Source: Acidobacteriota bacterium (GTDB lineage: Bacteria > Acidobacteriota > Vicinamibacteria > Vicinamibacterales > UBA8438). From it: DNA of 6,214 nt. The notes beneath the pieces are model-generated. The model saw only the letters and a program-made list of their open reading frames with translations. It did not search any database and was not told the origin of the DNA. The stretch's first letter is position 1, and the number at the start of each line of letters is the position of its first letter. The stretch is taken from NCBI GenBank assembly GCA_011523485.1, contig WTGR01000928.1, forward strand, positions 1 to 6,214, read 5' to 3'. This document shows, in pieces, positions 5,938 through 6,214 of this stretch. Position numbers and translations under genes: made by a program.

Positions 5938-6214
5938 ATGAAGCGAAGCATCTCTGCCATAGCGGTTCTGGCGTTGGGGTTGCCGCTGGCGCTCGCCGCC
6001 AACGACGATCTGGTGTCGCGGCAGAACGACGACGACCAGTGGGTGTTGCCGGGGAAGAACTACTCGGCCACGCGCTACAGCTCGCTCGACGACATCACCG
6101 CGGACAACGTCGCGAATCTCACCCAGGTCTGGTCGTTCTCGACCGGCGCGCTGCGCGGCCACGAGGGGCAGCCCCTGGTCGTCGACTCGACGATGTACGT
6201 GCACAGCGCGTACC
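5938..6214 (+). CDS. PQQ-dependent methanol/ethanol-family dehydrogenase (N-terminal part)
   Basis: The first 92 codons are present; the gene continues past the right edge. ATG 5938 has a strong ribosome-binding site, AGGGAAGGGG, 7 bases upstream. Residues 1-21 are a signal peptide (hydrophobic AIAVLALGLPLALA, cleavage likely before ANDD), which places the enzyme in the periplasm. The mature start reads QWVLPGKNYSATRYSSLDDI (34-53), then VANLTQVWSFSTGALRGHEG (58-77) and QPLVVDSTMYVH (78-89). This is the first blade of quinoprotein alcohol dehydrogenases related to MxaF and XoxF, which oxidise methanol, ethanol or other alcohols using PQQ with calcium or a lanthanide. The metal-choosing and active-site residues lie beyond the window, so XoxF, MxaF or ExaA-like cannot be decided. 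Divergent from the permease, with no cytochrome or PQQ-synthesis gene in view. Confidence 0.9.
   Translation, partial: MKRSISAIAVLALGLPLALAANDDLVSRQNDDDQWVLPGKNYSATRYSSLDDITADNVANLTQVWSFSTGALRGHEGQPLVVDSTMYVHSAY

Overview
The window reads as chromosomal DNA from a high-GC Gram-negative bacterium. By gene content (a secreted PD40 propeller protein of the amidohydrolase-fused type, a secreted Sel1-repeat protein, a periplasmic PQQ-dependent alcohol dehydrogenase) it looks most like Acidobacteriota or a similar soil lineage. That assignment is inference; no rRNA or other marker gene is present.

Layout. (1) 1-553, minus: N-terminal part of a secreted PD40/WD40-like propeller protein, probably an amidohydrolase fusion, running off the left edge. 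(2) 554-1047: about 490 bases with no supportable gene, containing a perfect 9-bp inverted repeat close to the first gene. (3) 1048-3158, plus: a two-gene unit. An ABC/SMC-type AAA ATPase with a C-terminal DUF3696-like segment is followed, with a 10-base overlap if the chosen start is right, by an ATP-dependent RNA ligase with all its nucleotidyltransferase motifs. The lines I counted here are poorer in GC than most of the flanks. (4) 3167-3249: two imperfect 39-bp direct repeats just after the ligase. (5) 3334-4131, plus: exported Sel1-repeat protein whose fourth and fifth repeats are partly eroded but still in exact register. (6) 4278-5750, minus: SLC13/DASS-like permease interrupted by an in-frame TAG 51 codons before its natural end. 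(7) 5938-6214, plus: start of a PQQ-dependent methanol/ethanol-type dehydrogenase, running off the right edge and divergent from the permease.

The most interesting part is the ATPase-RNA ligase pair. Overlapping genes imply joint expression, and an OLD/ABC-type ATPase beside an RNA-sealing enzyme fits an RNA-damage/repair or anti-phage module. No nuclease, kinase or toxin is visible, so this remains a hypothesis. The other genes look like ordinary envelope and periplasmic functions with no clear link to the pair.
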